Shown: piece by piece, positions 1 through 7,730 of the stretch | How the letters are laid out: every line of letters starts with the position of its first letter | How positions within the stretch are numbered: the stretch's first letter is position 1 | Assembly (NCBI GenBank): GCA_964628385.1 | Contig: CAZVOD010000089.1 | Location: forward strand, 1 to 17,656 | Direction: 5' to 3' | Length of the DNA stretch: 17,656 nt | Origin: JANQPA01 sp964628385 | GTDB lineage: Bacteria; Bacteroidota; Bacteroidia; Chitinophagales; Saprospiraceae | Translations under genes and position numbers: made by a program | The notes under the pieces: model-generated | Databases searched by the model: none | What the model was told of the DNA's origin: nothing | What the model saw: only the letters and a program-made list of their open reading frames with translations

Positions 1-147
1 CCCCCAAAATAAATATTATTTTCCTAAATTTTCAGCTTTGCTGAATAGTTACCAAAAGATAATAGAAAATTGGAAAATTAGATAACATTTTGAGTATTGC
101 CTCATTTTCAATAGCTACAAATAATTCTTTAAAGTTATATTTTCTTT

Positions 148-155
148 TATTTTTG
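148..155 (+). promoter_or_regulatory. Possible Bacteroidota-type -7 element upstream of the TPR-CHAT gene
   Basis: TATTTTTG matches TAnnTTTG, the -7 consensus of Bacteroidota housekeeping promoters, and lies about 52 bases before the ATG at 208. At the expected -33 spacing only TTCT is found, so the upstream element is poor. The surrounding sequence is very AT-rich and chance matches are likely. Nothing else is recognised in bases 1-207. Confidence 0.3.
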
Positions 156-207
156 AAATAAGAAGCTTAAAGGCAGTTTGTACCATTTCACCAATAAACC
201 ATCGGAT

Positions 208-3000
208 ATGCGAGCTTATTTATTCCTACTTTTGACAGGCCTGTTTTTTGTTCCTCAAAAAGTCTATACCCAGCAAGATACGACTCTGGCCAGGCAGTTG
301 CTTCGAGAGGCAGATTCGCTTCGAAAGCAGGAAAACGACTACGAAGCGTCTATGGCTAAACTTGAAAAAGCCCAGCCGATCATTATTGATGCAGTAGGAA
401 AAAACGCTTTGTTGTACATCCAATATCTTAGTAGTAAAGGTAAAAATCAGAGATACCTTTCCCGGACTCGTCAGTCTATAAAAACCTTTGAAGAAGCTAT
501 TGCTCTTATGGAAAGCATAGAAGATTATGATGAAGTACAATATGCTTTTTTGTTAGGGGAATTAGCCGGTACACTTTCATCGCAGGGCAACTATGAAAAA
601 GCCATCACATATTATGATCGGGTAAGCGGTATACTTGAAAAGCAATTTGATTCAAACGATCCTAATTTGGCTGTGCATTACTACAACATAGGAAACGCCT
701 ATCTTGGTAAGGAAACTCCTCAACTGGCCCTTCCCTATTTTTTCAAAGCACTAAAAATCGATGAAGCCTTGGGTGATGAGCTTTACATTGCCGACGATTA
801 CGACAATATTGCGCTGGCCTACCAACAAGAGGGCAACTACGAGAAAGCACTGGATTATTACAACAGAGCCATTGAACTATTTCGGGCTAATGTCGGTGAA
901 AAAAATGAGTATACTTTGCATACTATGAAGCTGAAAGGCGAATGCCTGAACGAGATAGCTTCCTACCGGGAGGGGGCTACTATTTTAAAAAGGGCAGCCC
1001 TTATTGCGAATAATATATTGGAGACCAACAGCACTGAAACAGCAGAGATTTTTGCACTGCTGGGCCAGGCCTACGTTGGTCTCGGTAAAATCGATTCTGC
1101 TGGGATTGCTTTTAAAAATGCGTTCCAGGCCATGGCCTACTCGCCCGACGAACCCCTGCAGCTCAGTCGGGTTAACTCGCTGGAGGCATTGACTGGTATA
1201 TTGGAAGATTACGGGTATTTCCTGGAGAAACGCTGTGAAGAGCGCGAACTGCCCTGTTTGCAGGAGGCAGCTGATATTTACCTGAATGCCGTTTCTATAG
1301 TGGATACCATCAGGTTCAGTTACCGAGAAAAAGGAGCCAAACTGGATATTGCCAGGAATGCCGAGCCACACATTGAGGGCGGCATACGGGTGCTGACCAG
1401 GCTTTACGAAGGAACCGGTAACACAGATATCCTGAAACAGATATTCAGGCTGGCCGAAAAAGACAAGGGCTTTTTACTCCTTGAAAGCCTGGTGGAATCG
1501 AGAGCAGAAAATTTTGCCAGAATTCCTCCTGTCTATTTAAAAAAACTAGATGAATTAGAATCAGCCATGGCTTATCTGGAGGGGGAAAGATTCAAGGAAA
1601 AGCAAGCTGGAGCGCAAGCTAACCCTGAAAAGATCAATGCCTTAAATGCGAAGTTATTTGAAAAGAAGAAGGCATTGTTCCGTCTAAAAGATGAAATTGA
1701 GGAGCAATACCCGGGATACTATAACTTGAAATACAGCATAGACGTCACCGGGCTTGATCAGACTCAGCGCGATATTCTACAGTACAATGAAGCGATTATC
1801 AATTATTTTGTGGGCGAAACGGAAGCTTATGCTATTGTTGTAAAACCCGATGATGCAGCTGTTATTCAATTAGGCAGCAGCAAGCGCTTCCAAATTTTGA
1901 CTGAAGAACTGAGAGAGGGGCTGTACGGCTACTTTTTGTTGCCTTCTGATCAGCAAAGGCAGGAGGCCTATGATGCTTATTTACAAAGGTATCAGGATGC
2001 TGCTCATCAATTGTACCAGATCATCTTTAAGCCGCTGGAGGCGGCTGAGCTTCCCGAGCGGCTCACTATTATTCCCGATGGTGTATTGGGTTATATTCCC
2101 TTTGACGCTTTATTGAGTGAAAAAGCAGATAGTACAGCGATGTACAAAGATTATCCTTTTTTGGCCAGCCAGTATAATATCAGTTATACATATTCTACGA
2201 GCTTACTGAAGGAATTCATGCAAAAATCAAGCTGGGCTAAAAATAAATCTATCCTGGCTTTTGCACCTGAATTTCAGGGAAGCCGCTCTGAGGTTGCCGG
2301 AGTGGTAGAGCGCCGAAGCGATCTAGGCAGTCTGAAATTTAATGTACCGGAAGTGGAAGCTATCACAGAAATCTTTCCGGGAATGGCATTAACGGGGCAG
2401 GAAGCCACTGAGTCCGCCTTTCGAAAGCTGTCTTCTAATTATCAAATTCTTCATTTATCTACTCATGGAAAAGCTAACGACAATATCGGCGATTACTCCT
2501 ACCTGGCTTTTTCCGCACCGAAAGGTGATACCGATAATGAGTTATTGTATGTCAGAGATTTGTATAGTCTGACGCTAAATGCAGATATGGTGGTATTGAG
2601 TGCTTGCGAAACTGGAATAGGCGAGCTCAAAAAAGGGGAAGGTATTATTAGCCTGGCCAATGGTTTTTCTTATGCCGGTGCCAAGAGTATTATCACCACC
2701 CTTTGGAGTGTCAATGATGCCCAAACGAAAGATATTATCGTTAGATTTTACAATTACCTTGATCAGGGGTTAGCCAAGGATAAAGCGCTTCAAAAAGCCA
2801 AACTGGACTACATCAAGGAGAGCAAAAATGCCCAGGCACATCCCTTTTACTGGGCTGGCTACCTTCCTATGGGCGATATGAGTAATCTCAAAGGGAATCC
2901 GTTGGAAAATATAGATTACTGGACGCTGGGCTTCGTAGTGATGATTGTCATTTTTGTCATTTTTACTATGTCACAGCAAGGGTTTTTCAAAAGTGAGTAG
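208..3000 (+). CDS. Exported TPR-CHAT protein (caspase-like peptidase fold) with C-terminal membrane anchor
   Basis: This 930-residue protein has a signal peptide (residues 1 to about 21, hydrophobic LFLLLTGLFFV), TPR-type helical repeats at about 110-310 (blocks such as GNYEKAITYYD and GNYEKALDYYNRAIELF), and a charged coiled-coil-like stretch at about 445-505. A CHAT domain follows at about 525-885. The CHAT catalytic pair is visible: His753 in LHLSTHGKA and Cys800 in VVLSACETGIGELKKGEG, and the domain closes with the usual HPFYWAGYLPMGD. A hydrophobic helix at about 903-921 and a short tail end the protein. The ATG at 208 was chosen over an in-frame TTG at 178 because it opens directly onto the signal peptide. 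CHAT domains belong to clan CD with caspases and separases. From the two hydrophobic ends I infer a periplasmic body anchored in the inner membrane. The substrate is unknown. Confidence 0.9.
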   Translation: MRAYLFLLLTGLFFVPQKVYTQQDTTLARQLLREADSLRKQENDYEASMAKLEKAQPIIIDAVGKNALLYIQYLSSKGKNQRYLSRTRQSIKTFEEAIALMESIEDYDEVQYAFLLGELAGTLSSQGNYEKAITYYDRVSGILEKQFDSNDPNLAVHYYNIGNAYLGKETPQLALPYFFKALKIDEALGDELYIADDYDNIALAYQQEGNYEKALDYYNRAIELFRANVGEKNEYTLHTMKLKGECLNEIASYREGATILKRAALIANNILETNSTETAEIFALLGQAYVGLGKIDSAGIAFKNAFQAMAYSPDEPLQLSRVNSLEALTGILEDYGYFLEKRCEERELPCLQEAADIYLNAVSIVDTIRFSYREKGAKLDIARNAEPHIEGGIRVLTRLYEGTGNTDILKQIFRLAEKDKGFLLLESLVESRAENFARIPPVYLKKLDELESAMAYLEGERFKEKQAGAQANPEKINALNAKLFEKKKALFRLKDEIEEQYPGYYNLKYSIDVTGLDQTQRDILQYNEAIINYFVGETEAYAIVVKPDDAAVIQLGSSKRFQILTEELREGLYGYFLLPSDQQRQEAYDAYLQRYQDAAHQLYQIIFKPLEAAELPERLTIIPDGVLGYIPFDALLSEKADSTAMYKDYPFLASQYNISYTYSTSLLKEFMQKSSWAKNKSILAFAPEFQGSRSEVAGVVERRSDLGSLKFNVPEVEAITEIFPGMALTGQEATESAFRKLSSNYQILHLSTHGKANDNIGDYSYLAFSAPKGDTDNELLYVRDLYSLTLNADMVVLSACETGIGELKKGEGIISLANGFSYAGAKSIITTLWSVNDAQTKDIIVRFYNYLDQGLAKDKALQKAKLDYIKESKNAQAHPFYWAGYLPMGDMSNLKGNPLENIDYWTLGFVVMIVIFVIFTMSQQGFFKSE

Positions 3001-3117
3001 TTGACTTGTTTTTCATCGCTCATGCCGGATAAATTTATGGTATTCTTCAAAATTCTGTCAAAAAATAAATATCTTACGAACAATTGGAATTGATCAGCAT
3101 AAAGCAGCAGGCCAGCG

Positions 3118-3135
3118 GAGGGCTCCCCCGCCCTC
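3118..3135. repeat. Small GC-rich hairpin between the CHAT and lipoprotein genes
   Basis: GAGGGC and GCCCTC form a 6-bp inverted repeat around TCCCCC. It is a GC-rich island in an otherwise AT-rich 245-base gap. It could end the CHAT transcript, but no U-tract follows directly on either strand, so the role is open. No convincing promoter for the lipoprotein was found in this gap. Confidence 0.3.
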
Positions 3136-3245
3136 AAGGTGTACATTAAAGTGGATGGCTTAATTTTTTTCCTAAAAATACTTACGTTTTTAATTGTCAA
3201 GACCCATAAATAACGATAAGCTTTTTTCCATCAAAATCAACCTCC

Positions 3246-4613
3246 ATGAAAACCAATCTGAATTTACTATTATTCTTTTGCTTACTGGCAATTACTTTTT
3301 CCTGTGAAACAGGTGCCGGAGAAATAAGTATTGCTAAACCTGAAGGTGCGCTGGAATCTATTGATATCATAGAGCCTTTTCAGGGAGAAGAACAATTGTT
3401 ATTAAAATACGATGAATTTACGCCTTCCAAAGCTCCTATTGTGAAGGAACCCTCTAACGGCGGTTCCCAGAAGATTCGCTCTATCACCCGGGTTAGAGAA
3501 TATGGCGTTAGCTCTTCGTCGGCAGCACAACAAGAGTTTTTGAATTCTATTATTGAGTGTGGTTCTCAAAAGTCAGGTTCTACAGAAGATAATAATTTCA
3601 ACACCAATGATGATGTTTTTTACAGCCGCCATCTATTGACTACTAACTTGGATGGTAATGACAGGTCTTACTATATTTTTGTAGATCAACCCAAAAACTA
3701 TACTTTCCACTTATCGAAGGCCAGTACAAACCTGGCGATGGTGTTATTCAAGGCCAATATTACCTCCCCGGCTGACAATGGTACGGACCAGGCAACGGAA
3801 GAGACACAGGGTATGGTAGCCTACAGCACTTCCAGCTCAACTATGACCGAAAAATTGGGTCCGGTTTATCTGGATAAAGGAGAATATGTGTTGGTTATTG
3901 ATAGTAAGCCCGGCCAGGGAAGTTCCTTTGATCTTTCTGTATCCTGTGCCGACGCCTTCATACCCTGTAGTGGCAAGTTTGGTAACGGGTTGATTGCTGA
4001 AACATTTGAACAATACAGGAATTATGCCGACCTTTCGCAGTTATCTTCCAACTGGGAAGACTTCAGCCCGCAGCAGGGGCTAAATGCTTTTACCATCTAT
4101 ACGGCAGGCAGAAGATCGAGAACTGATGCATTGCTTATGTACAGAAGGTTTGCTACCGGGAATACGGTTTCTGCTAATGAACCCAATGTTATCTTTACAT
4201 TGGGAGAGAGAAATAGTGGGAAATACGCTCTTGAATTTGACCTCGGCGTTTACGGAGGCTATTCTGCCTATTTCAATCTGGTGAATTTCCTGACTGAAAG
4301 AAATGCCAATAATGAAGTGGGAGCAGAATTTTTCTTTCCCAGTAGTGGACATGGTGCAGTAAGAGTCAATGGCCAAATCATCCCATTCAATTACAGAAAC
4401 GGATATTGGCAAACAGTCAAAATTGTTTGGGACTTTCCCAATAATAACGTAAAAATGTATCTAAATAATAATCCGGCAGCGGTAGCCAGCTGGCAAGCTG
4501 ATCAACTTAATACCGGCGGTACCGGATTCAGATCAGTAGAAGGCGTCAACTTTTTACCAGCTTATTCCAATACGGCATTTCTGGTAGATAATTTCTGTTT
4601 TTCCCAGCAATAA
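3246..4613 (+). CDS. Lipoprotein with PPC-like and lectin/laminin-G-like regions
   Basis: A 455-residue surface or periplasmic lipoprotein. The N-terminus is a lipoprotein signal with a hydrophobic core and lipobox-like TFSC, making Cys20 the probable lipidated residue. Residues about 118-228 resemble a bacterial pre-peptidase C-terminal (PPC) beta-sandwich, with DVFYSR at the start, YYIFVDQP in the middle, then YVLVIDS and FDLSVSC at the end. Residues about 240-455 look like a concanavalin/laminin-G type jelly roll (FEQYRNYADL, WQTVKIVWDF, FLVDNFCF). No catalytic motif is seen, so a binding or adhesion role is inferred. It follows the exported TPR-CHAT gene on the same strand after 245 bases. 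Joint function is possible but unproven. The lipoprotein call is firm and the domain names are by fold resemblance. Confidence 0.75.
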   Translation: MKTNLNLLLFFCLLAITFSCETGAGEISIAKPEGALESIDIIEPFQGEEQLLLKYDEFTPSKAPIVKEPSNGGSQKIRSITRVREYGVSSSSAAQQEFLNSIIECGSQKSGSTEDNNFNTNDDVFYSRHLLTTNLDGNDRSYYIFVDQPKNYTFHLSKASTNLAMVLFKANITSPADNGTDQATEETQGMVAYSTSSSTMTEKLGPVYLDKGEYVLVIDSKPGQGSSFDLSVSCADAFIPCSGKFGNGLIAETFEQYRNYADLSQLSSNWEDFSPQQGLNAFTIYTAGRRSRTDALLMYRRFATGNTVSANEPNVIFTLGERNSGKYALEFDLGVYGGYSAYFNLVNFLTERNANNEVGAEFFFPSSGHGAVRVNGQIIPFNYRNGYWQTVKIVWDFPNNNVKMYLNNNPAAVASWQADQLNTGGTGFRSVEGVNFLPAYSNTAFLVDNFCFSQQ

Positions 4614-4621
4614 TACAAAAC

Positions 4622-4662
4622 GGTAGAGCGTAAGAAGGGCTCCTATCTTTTTACCCTCTACC
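4622..4662. terminator. Long stem-loop between convergent genes
   Basis: Bases 4622-4638 pair with 4646-4662 (16 of 17 positions, two of them G:U, one C/C mismatch) around a 7-base loop. The hairpin starts 8-9 bases past the stop codons of both convergent genes. On the minus strand it is followed by GTTTTG, so it best fits a terminator for the enoyl-CoA hydratase. On the plus strand there is no U-tract, though the stem could still protect the lipoprotein mRNA 3' end. Confidence 0.7.
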
Positions 4663-4669
4663 ACTTTGC

Positions 4670-5452
4670 CTACCTGCCGCTGAAGTTTGCAGCTCTTTTT
4701 TCTACAAATGCTGCTGCCCCTTCTTTGAAGTCATCGGTAGCTGTCGTTTCGCCAAATGCATTGACTTCTGCTTTAAAGCCGTCTGTACCATGCTGATAGT
4801 AAGCATTGACGGCTTCTATTGATTTAGTTAGGGCTACCGGCCCTTTAGTAGCTATTTTTTGTAAAATTTCTTTGGCTTTGGCTACTTCTTCGCCTGGTTC
4901 TACCAGATAATTAACCAAGCCAATCTGGTAGGCTTGTTGGCCTCCGATCAGATCGGCAGTGAGAATGAGTTCCATAGCGCGACCTTTGCCGATAAGCTGT
5001 GGCAAACGCTGAGTACCTCCGTAGCCCGGAATCAGCCCAAGGTTGACTTCTGGTTGACCAAATTTGGCTTTACTGCTTGCAACACGCATATGACAGGCCA
5101 TGGCCAACTCACAACCACCTCCCAGGGCATATCCATTGATGGCGGCAATTACAGGTACATGAAATCGCTCTATCATAAAGAAAATATCCTGTCCTCTTTG
5201 AGCTAACTGCTTGCCTTCTTCCGCACTCAGGCCCAGAAACTCCTTGATATCTGCTCCCGCTACAAAAGACTTTTCCCCACTTCCGGTCAAAATAACACCA
5301 GCCAGTGCTTCCCGCTTTGGTCCATCTTCACCAAAGAAGTATTTGATCTCCTCCAGGGTATCGTAACTCAAGGCATTTAATGCCTTAGGACGATTGATGG
5401 TAAGGGTGACAATGCCTGCTTCCTGCTCTACTATTAGATTTTTATACTCCAT
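4670..5452 (-). CDS. Enoyl-CoA hydratase / 3-hydroxyacyl-CoA dehydratase (crotonase family)
   Basis: At 260 residues this has the normal length of a single-domain crotonase. The oxyanion-hole segments are clear (FVAGADIKEF at about 63-72 and ALGGGCELA at about 109-117). Both catalytic glutamates of true hydratases are present: Glu115 in GGGCE and Glu135 in GQPE, 20 residues apart as in rat mitochondrial enoyl-CoA hydratase. It should add water across 2-enoyl-CoA in beta-oxidation or a crotonyl-CoA/3-hydroxybutyryl-CoA step in the cytoplasm. The exact substrate cannot be read from sequence. The gene lies downstream of the aromatic amino acid operon on the same strand but is cut off from it by two stem-loops, one of them a strong terminator, so it is probably transcribed on its own. 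Confidence 0.93.
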   Translation of the reverse strand: MEYKNLIVEQEAGIVTLTINRPKALNALSYDTLEEIKYFFGEDGPKREALAGVILTGSGEKSFVAGADIKEFLGLSAEEGKQLAQRGQDIFFMIERFHVPVIAAINGYALGGGCELAMACHMRVASSKAKFGQPEVNLGLIPGYGGTQRLPQLIGKGRAMELILTADLIGGQQAYQIGLVNYLVEPGEEVAKAKEILQKIATKGPVALTKSIEAVNAYYQHGTDGFKAEVNAFGETTATDDFKEGAAAFVEKRAANFSGR

Positions 5453-5545
5453 ATTGTTTTGGAGTAAAAATAAGAATTATAAAATAGGATTGTAGTGCCA
5501 GGATAAGAAATAAGCACCTGTTTGGAATAGGACGGTATAATCCCT

Positions 5546-5585
5546 AAAAAAATGGGCTGTAAATGGCAGCGCACCTACAGCCCAT
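5546..5585 (-). terminator. Rho-independent terminator of the Phe/Tyr operon
   Basis: ATGGGCTGTA at 5552-5561 is the exact reverse complement of TACAGCCCAT at 5576-5585, giving a 10-bp stem with a 14-base loop. Read on the minus strand the stem is followed by seven U residues. It lies about 70 bases past the DAHP synthase-chorismate mutase stop codon, separating the operon from the enoyl-CoA hydratase gene. Confidence 0.85.
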
Positions 5586-5608
5586 TAGCTTTAGTTAAGA
5601 GCACAGTG

Positions 5609-5647
5609 AGGAGGCTGGTGAAAAGTACAATTTTCACCAGTTCTCCT
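5609..5647 (-). repeat. Second stem-loop just after the operon's last gene
   Basis: CTGGTGAAAA at 5615-5624 pairs perfectly with TTTTCACCAG at 5631-5640 around GTACAA. The stem extends past a small internal loop by AGGAG/CTCCT, for 15 base pairs in all. It starts 11 bases after the stop codon of the last operon gene and precedes the terminator at 5546-5585. No U-tract follows, so mRNA 3'-end stabilisation or aid to termination is likelier than termination alone. Confidence 0.65.
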
Positions 5648-5657
5648 GAGGGAAGGT

Positions 5658-6761
5658 TTATGCTTTTGACTTTTCAGGCTTTTCTTCTTTATTCATAACT
5701 CTAGCCTGGTGGTTGATAGATTCCTGGTGAATCGCCATCCAGATTACGTTCATAAAGTCCTCAGAAAGGCCTCTTTCTTTTCCTTTGGCAATGGAACGTT
5801 CCAGTATTTCGCTCCAACGGCCTGCCTGTAAAATAGCAATGTTATTTCTCTTTTTGTAAGTACCGATCTCGTCTGCGATTTTCATTCTTTTGGACAAAAC
5901 AGTAATGAGCTCTTCGTCCAGCTCGTCAATCTCCTGACGCAAGTGATCCAGTTGGTTTAAAAATTCGGGATCATCCGTACTTTTTTTACGGATAACCAGT
6001 TCTCCCATCAATTGCTCAAAAATATCGGGCGTAATTTGTTGTGCAGCATCACTCCATGCATTATCAGGATCAGGATGTACTTCAGTCATCAAGCCATCGA
6101 AGTTCAGGTCAAAAGACTTCTGAGCTACATCTTTGAGGATATCGCGGCGTCCGCAGATGTGACTATTATCGCAGATAATGGGTAAGTCCGGGAACTGTCG
6201 CTTCAACTCGATCGGTAACTGCCAGCGAGGGATGTTTCTGTACTTTGTTTTACCGTGGTAAGAAAATCCACGATGGATAACTGCCAGGCGATCGATACCT
6301 GCTGCGTACATGCGCTCGATAGCTCCTATCCACAGCTTCAAGTCCGGATTGATAGGATTTTTGATGATTACAGGAATATCCACGCCTTTTAGGGCATCAG
6401 CAATTTCCTGGACTGCAAACGGGCTTACTGTTGTCCGGGCCCCCAGCCACAACACATCGATGTTGTATTTCAGGGCTTCAAAGACGTGATCCCTTTTGGC
6501 TACTTCTGTGGTTACCTTTAAACCTACCTCTTCTTTCACACGCTTCAGCCACTTCAGGCCAATGACTCCTACCCCTTCAAAGGAGTTAGGCCGCGTACGA
6601 GGTTTCCAGATTCCAGAGCGGAATAAGTCTACATTTCCCTGAGCAGCCAAGGCTTTCGCCGTATTTACTACCTGCTCCTCAGATTCAGCGCTACAGGGCC
6701 CGGCAATAACGATGGGGCGCTTGGTAGCATTTTCTAAAATGGGTTTGAAAGTCATCTCCAT
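5658..6761 (-). CDS. Bifunctional DAHP synthase / chorismate mutase (AroQ type)
   Basis: Residues 1 to about 255 are a DAHP synthase of the KDO8P-synthase-like class (phosphoenolpyruvate + erythrose 4-phosphate to DAHP, the first shikimate step). Metal-site residues are Cys23 in GPCSAES, His201 in CDNSHICG, Glu227 in MTEVHPDPDNAWSD and a following Asp. Other marks are the PEP/sugar-phosphate motif WKPRTRPNSFEG and IKNPINPD. Residues about 265-355 are an all-helical AroQ chorismate mutase (LRQEIDELDEELITVLSKR, KKRNNIAI, IHQESI). The start at 6761 gives 367 residues, the usual size. The frame stays open upstream to 6851, but those 30 codons have no family match. The gene is fourth in the Phe/Tyr operon, 123 bases after tyrA. 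In such fusions the mutase domain can confer prephenate feedback on DAHP synthase. That is known for other members and only inferred here. Confidence 0.93.
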   Translation of the reverse strand: MEMTFKPILENATKRPIVIAGPCSAESEEQVVNTAKALAAQGNVDLFRSGIWKPRTRPNSFEGVGVIGLKWLKRVKEEVGLKVTTEVAKRDHVFEALKYNIDVLWLGARTTVSPFAVQEIADALKGVDIPVIIKNPINPDLKLWIGAIERMYAAGIDRLAVIHRGFSYHGKTKYRNIPRWQLPIELKRQFPDLPIICDNSHICGRRDILKDVAQKSFDLNFDGLMTEVHPDPDNAWSDAAQQITPDIFEQLMGELVIRKKSTDDPEFLNQLDHLRQEIDELDEELITVLSKRMKIADEIGTYKKRNNIAILQAGRWSEILERSIAKGKERGLSEDFMNVIWMAIHQESINHQARVMNKEEKPEKSKA

Positions 6762-6800
6762 GGTATTGACATTTTGTTTGTTAAAGAGCTGTGAGTTGTT

Positions 6801-6869
6801 AGCCGTAAGCAAGTTCCTGGCAGCCACAGCCCGTGGAAGCTGTACGCCCAAATGCTTGTTTTTACGGCT
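6801..6869 (-). other. Possible structured RNA in the tyrA to DAHP synthase gap
   Basis: AGCCGTAA at 6801-6808 pairs with TTACGGCT at 6862-6869, continued inward by CAAG/CTTG. Inside lies a smaller CCAC/GTGG hairpin at 6824-6836 with flanking CAG/CTG complementarity. On the mRNA this would be a roughly 69-nt branched fold about 40 nt before the DAHP synthase start. It has no U-tract. It could govern translation of the last gene or be a processing site. This is a hand-folded prediction. Confidence 0.4.
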
Positions 6870-6884
6870 AGCAGCCCTTTTGCT

Positions 6885-7730
6885 CTACTTGTCTGATAAT
6901 ATTTTTCTAATCTTATTGGATTCTTTTATTAAATCACTTATCGTTTCAAAATCATTTTTGATGAGCAAAGAACGGAACTTTGCCAACTGATTAATATGCT
7001 CATCCAAAACATCGAGTATATTATCTCTATTTTGCCTAAAAATAGGCGTCCACATCTCGTAGGAGCTTTTGGCTAGCCGAACTGTAGAGCTAAATCCACT
7101 GCTGGCCAATTCAAAAATCCGGTCTTCGTCCTTTTCTTTGGCCAGTACGGTTAGTGCCAGAGCAAATGAGCTCAAGTGTGAAATGTGCGATACATAAGCC
7201 GTATGCACGTCATGCGAATTGGCATCCAGATATACCATATGCATTGGAATGGATTGATACATCTTTTCAATCAGCCGAACCGCTTCCGGTAAGCTGTTTT
7301 CAATTTCGCAAAGAACCGTATACTTGTGATCAAAAAGATTGGGAATAGCCGCTTCCGGGCCCGAAAATTCCGTCCCGGCCATCGGGTGAGTAGCCACAAA
7401 ATTTCCACGCTTGGGATGATGCCGAACCGTTTCTAATAAGCGCTTCTTGGTAGATCCCACATCGATGACGACCTGGTTATCAATTTTATCCAAAAGAATG
7501 GGTAATAACTCCAGCATGACATCCATCGGGGTAGATAGTACAAGTATATCAGATACTTTTATGGCAGCGTTTAGTTCCAGCGCCTCATCGATCAAACGGC
7601 GTCTGATAGCTTTATCCAGATTGTCCCTGTTAATGTCTACTCCAATAATCTTATCAGCAAAGCCATTTTCCTTTAATGTAATCGCCAAAGAGCCACCAAT
7701 CAGGCCAATACCTATTATTGCTATTGTCAT
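6885..7730 (-). CDS. tyrA: Prephenate dehydrogenase
   Basis: This 281-residue cytoplasmic enzyme oxidatively decarboxylates prephenate to 4-hydroxyphenylpyruvate, the tyrosine branch. The N-terminal Rossmann motif is IIGIGLIGGSL (residues about 5-15), with acidic VDIN after the second strand favouring NAD+. The family's substrate-side motifs follow: VDVGSTKK-type segment at about 90-96, the catalytic-region histidine His115 in ATHPMAGTE, and the helical domain with DVHTAYVSHISHLSSFALAL at 174-191. No ACT or chorismate mutase domain is attached, and the mutase sits in the next gene instead. Its ATG overlaps the stop of the upstream aminotransferase gene by 4 bases (ATGA), which suggests translational coupling. 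Confidence 0.93.
   Translation of the reverse strand: MTIAIIGIGLIGGSLAITLKENGFADKIIGVDINRDNLDKAIRRRLIDEALELNAAIKVSDILVLSTPMDVMLELLPILLDKIDNQVVIDVGSTKKRLLETVRHHPKRGNFVATHPMAGTEFSGPEAAIPNLFDHKYTVLCEIENSLPEAVRLIEKMYQSIPMHMVYLDANSHDVHTAYVSHISHLSSFALALTVLAKEKDEDRIFELASSGFSSTVRLAKSSYEMWTPIFRQNRDNILDVLDEHINQLAKFRSLLIKNDFETISDLIKESNKIRKILSDK

Noticed and set aside
178..207. TTG start ten codons before the CHAT gene's ATG
   Set aside because: It would place MYHFTNKPSD in front of a clean signal peptide. ATG at 208 is better.
985..1371. Long antisense frames inside the CHAT gene and other genes
   Set aside because: They lie opposite strong coding sequence, lack family signatures and initiation signals, and are by-products of codon use.
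6762..6851. In-frame N-terminal extension of DAHP synthase-chorismate mutase starting at 6851
   Set aside because: The 30 extra residues match nothing in the family, the region is better explained as a structured gap, and ATG at 6761 gives the usual protein length.
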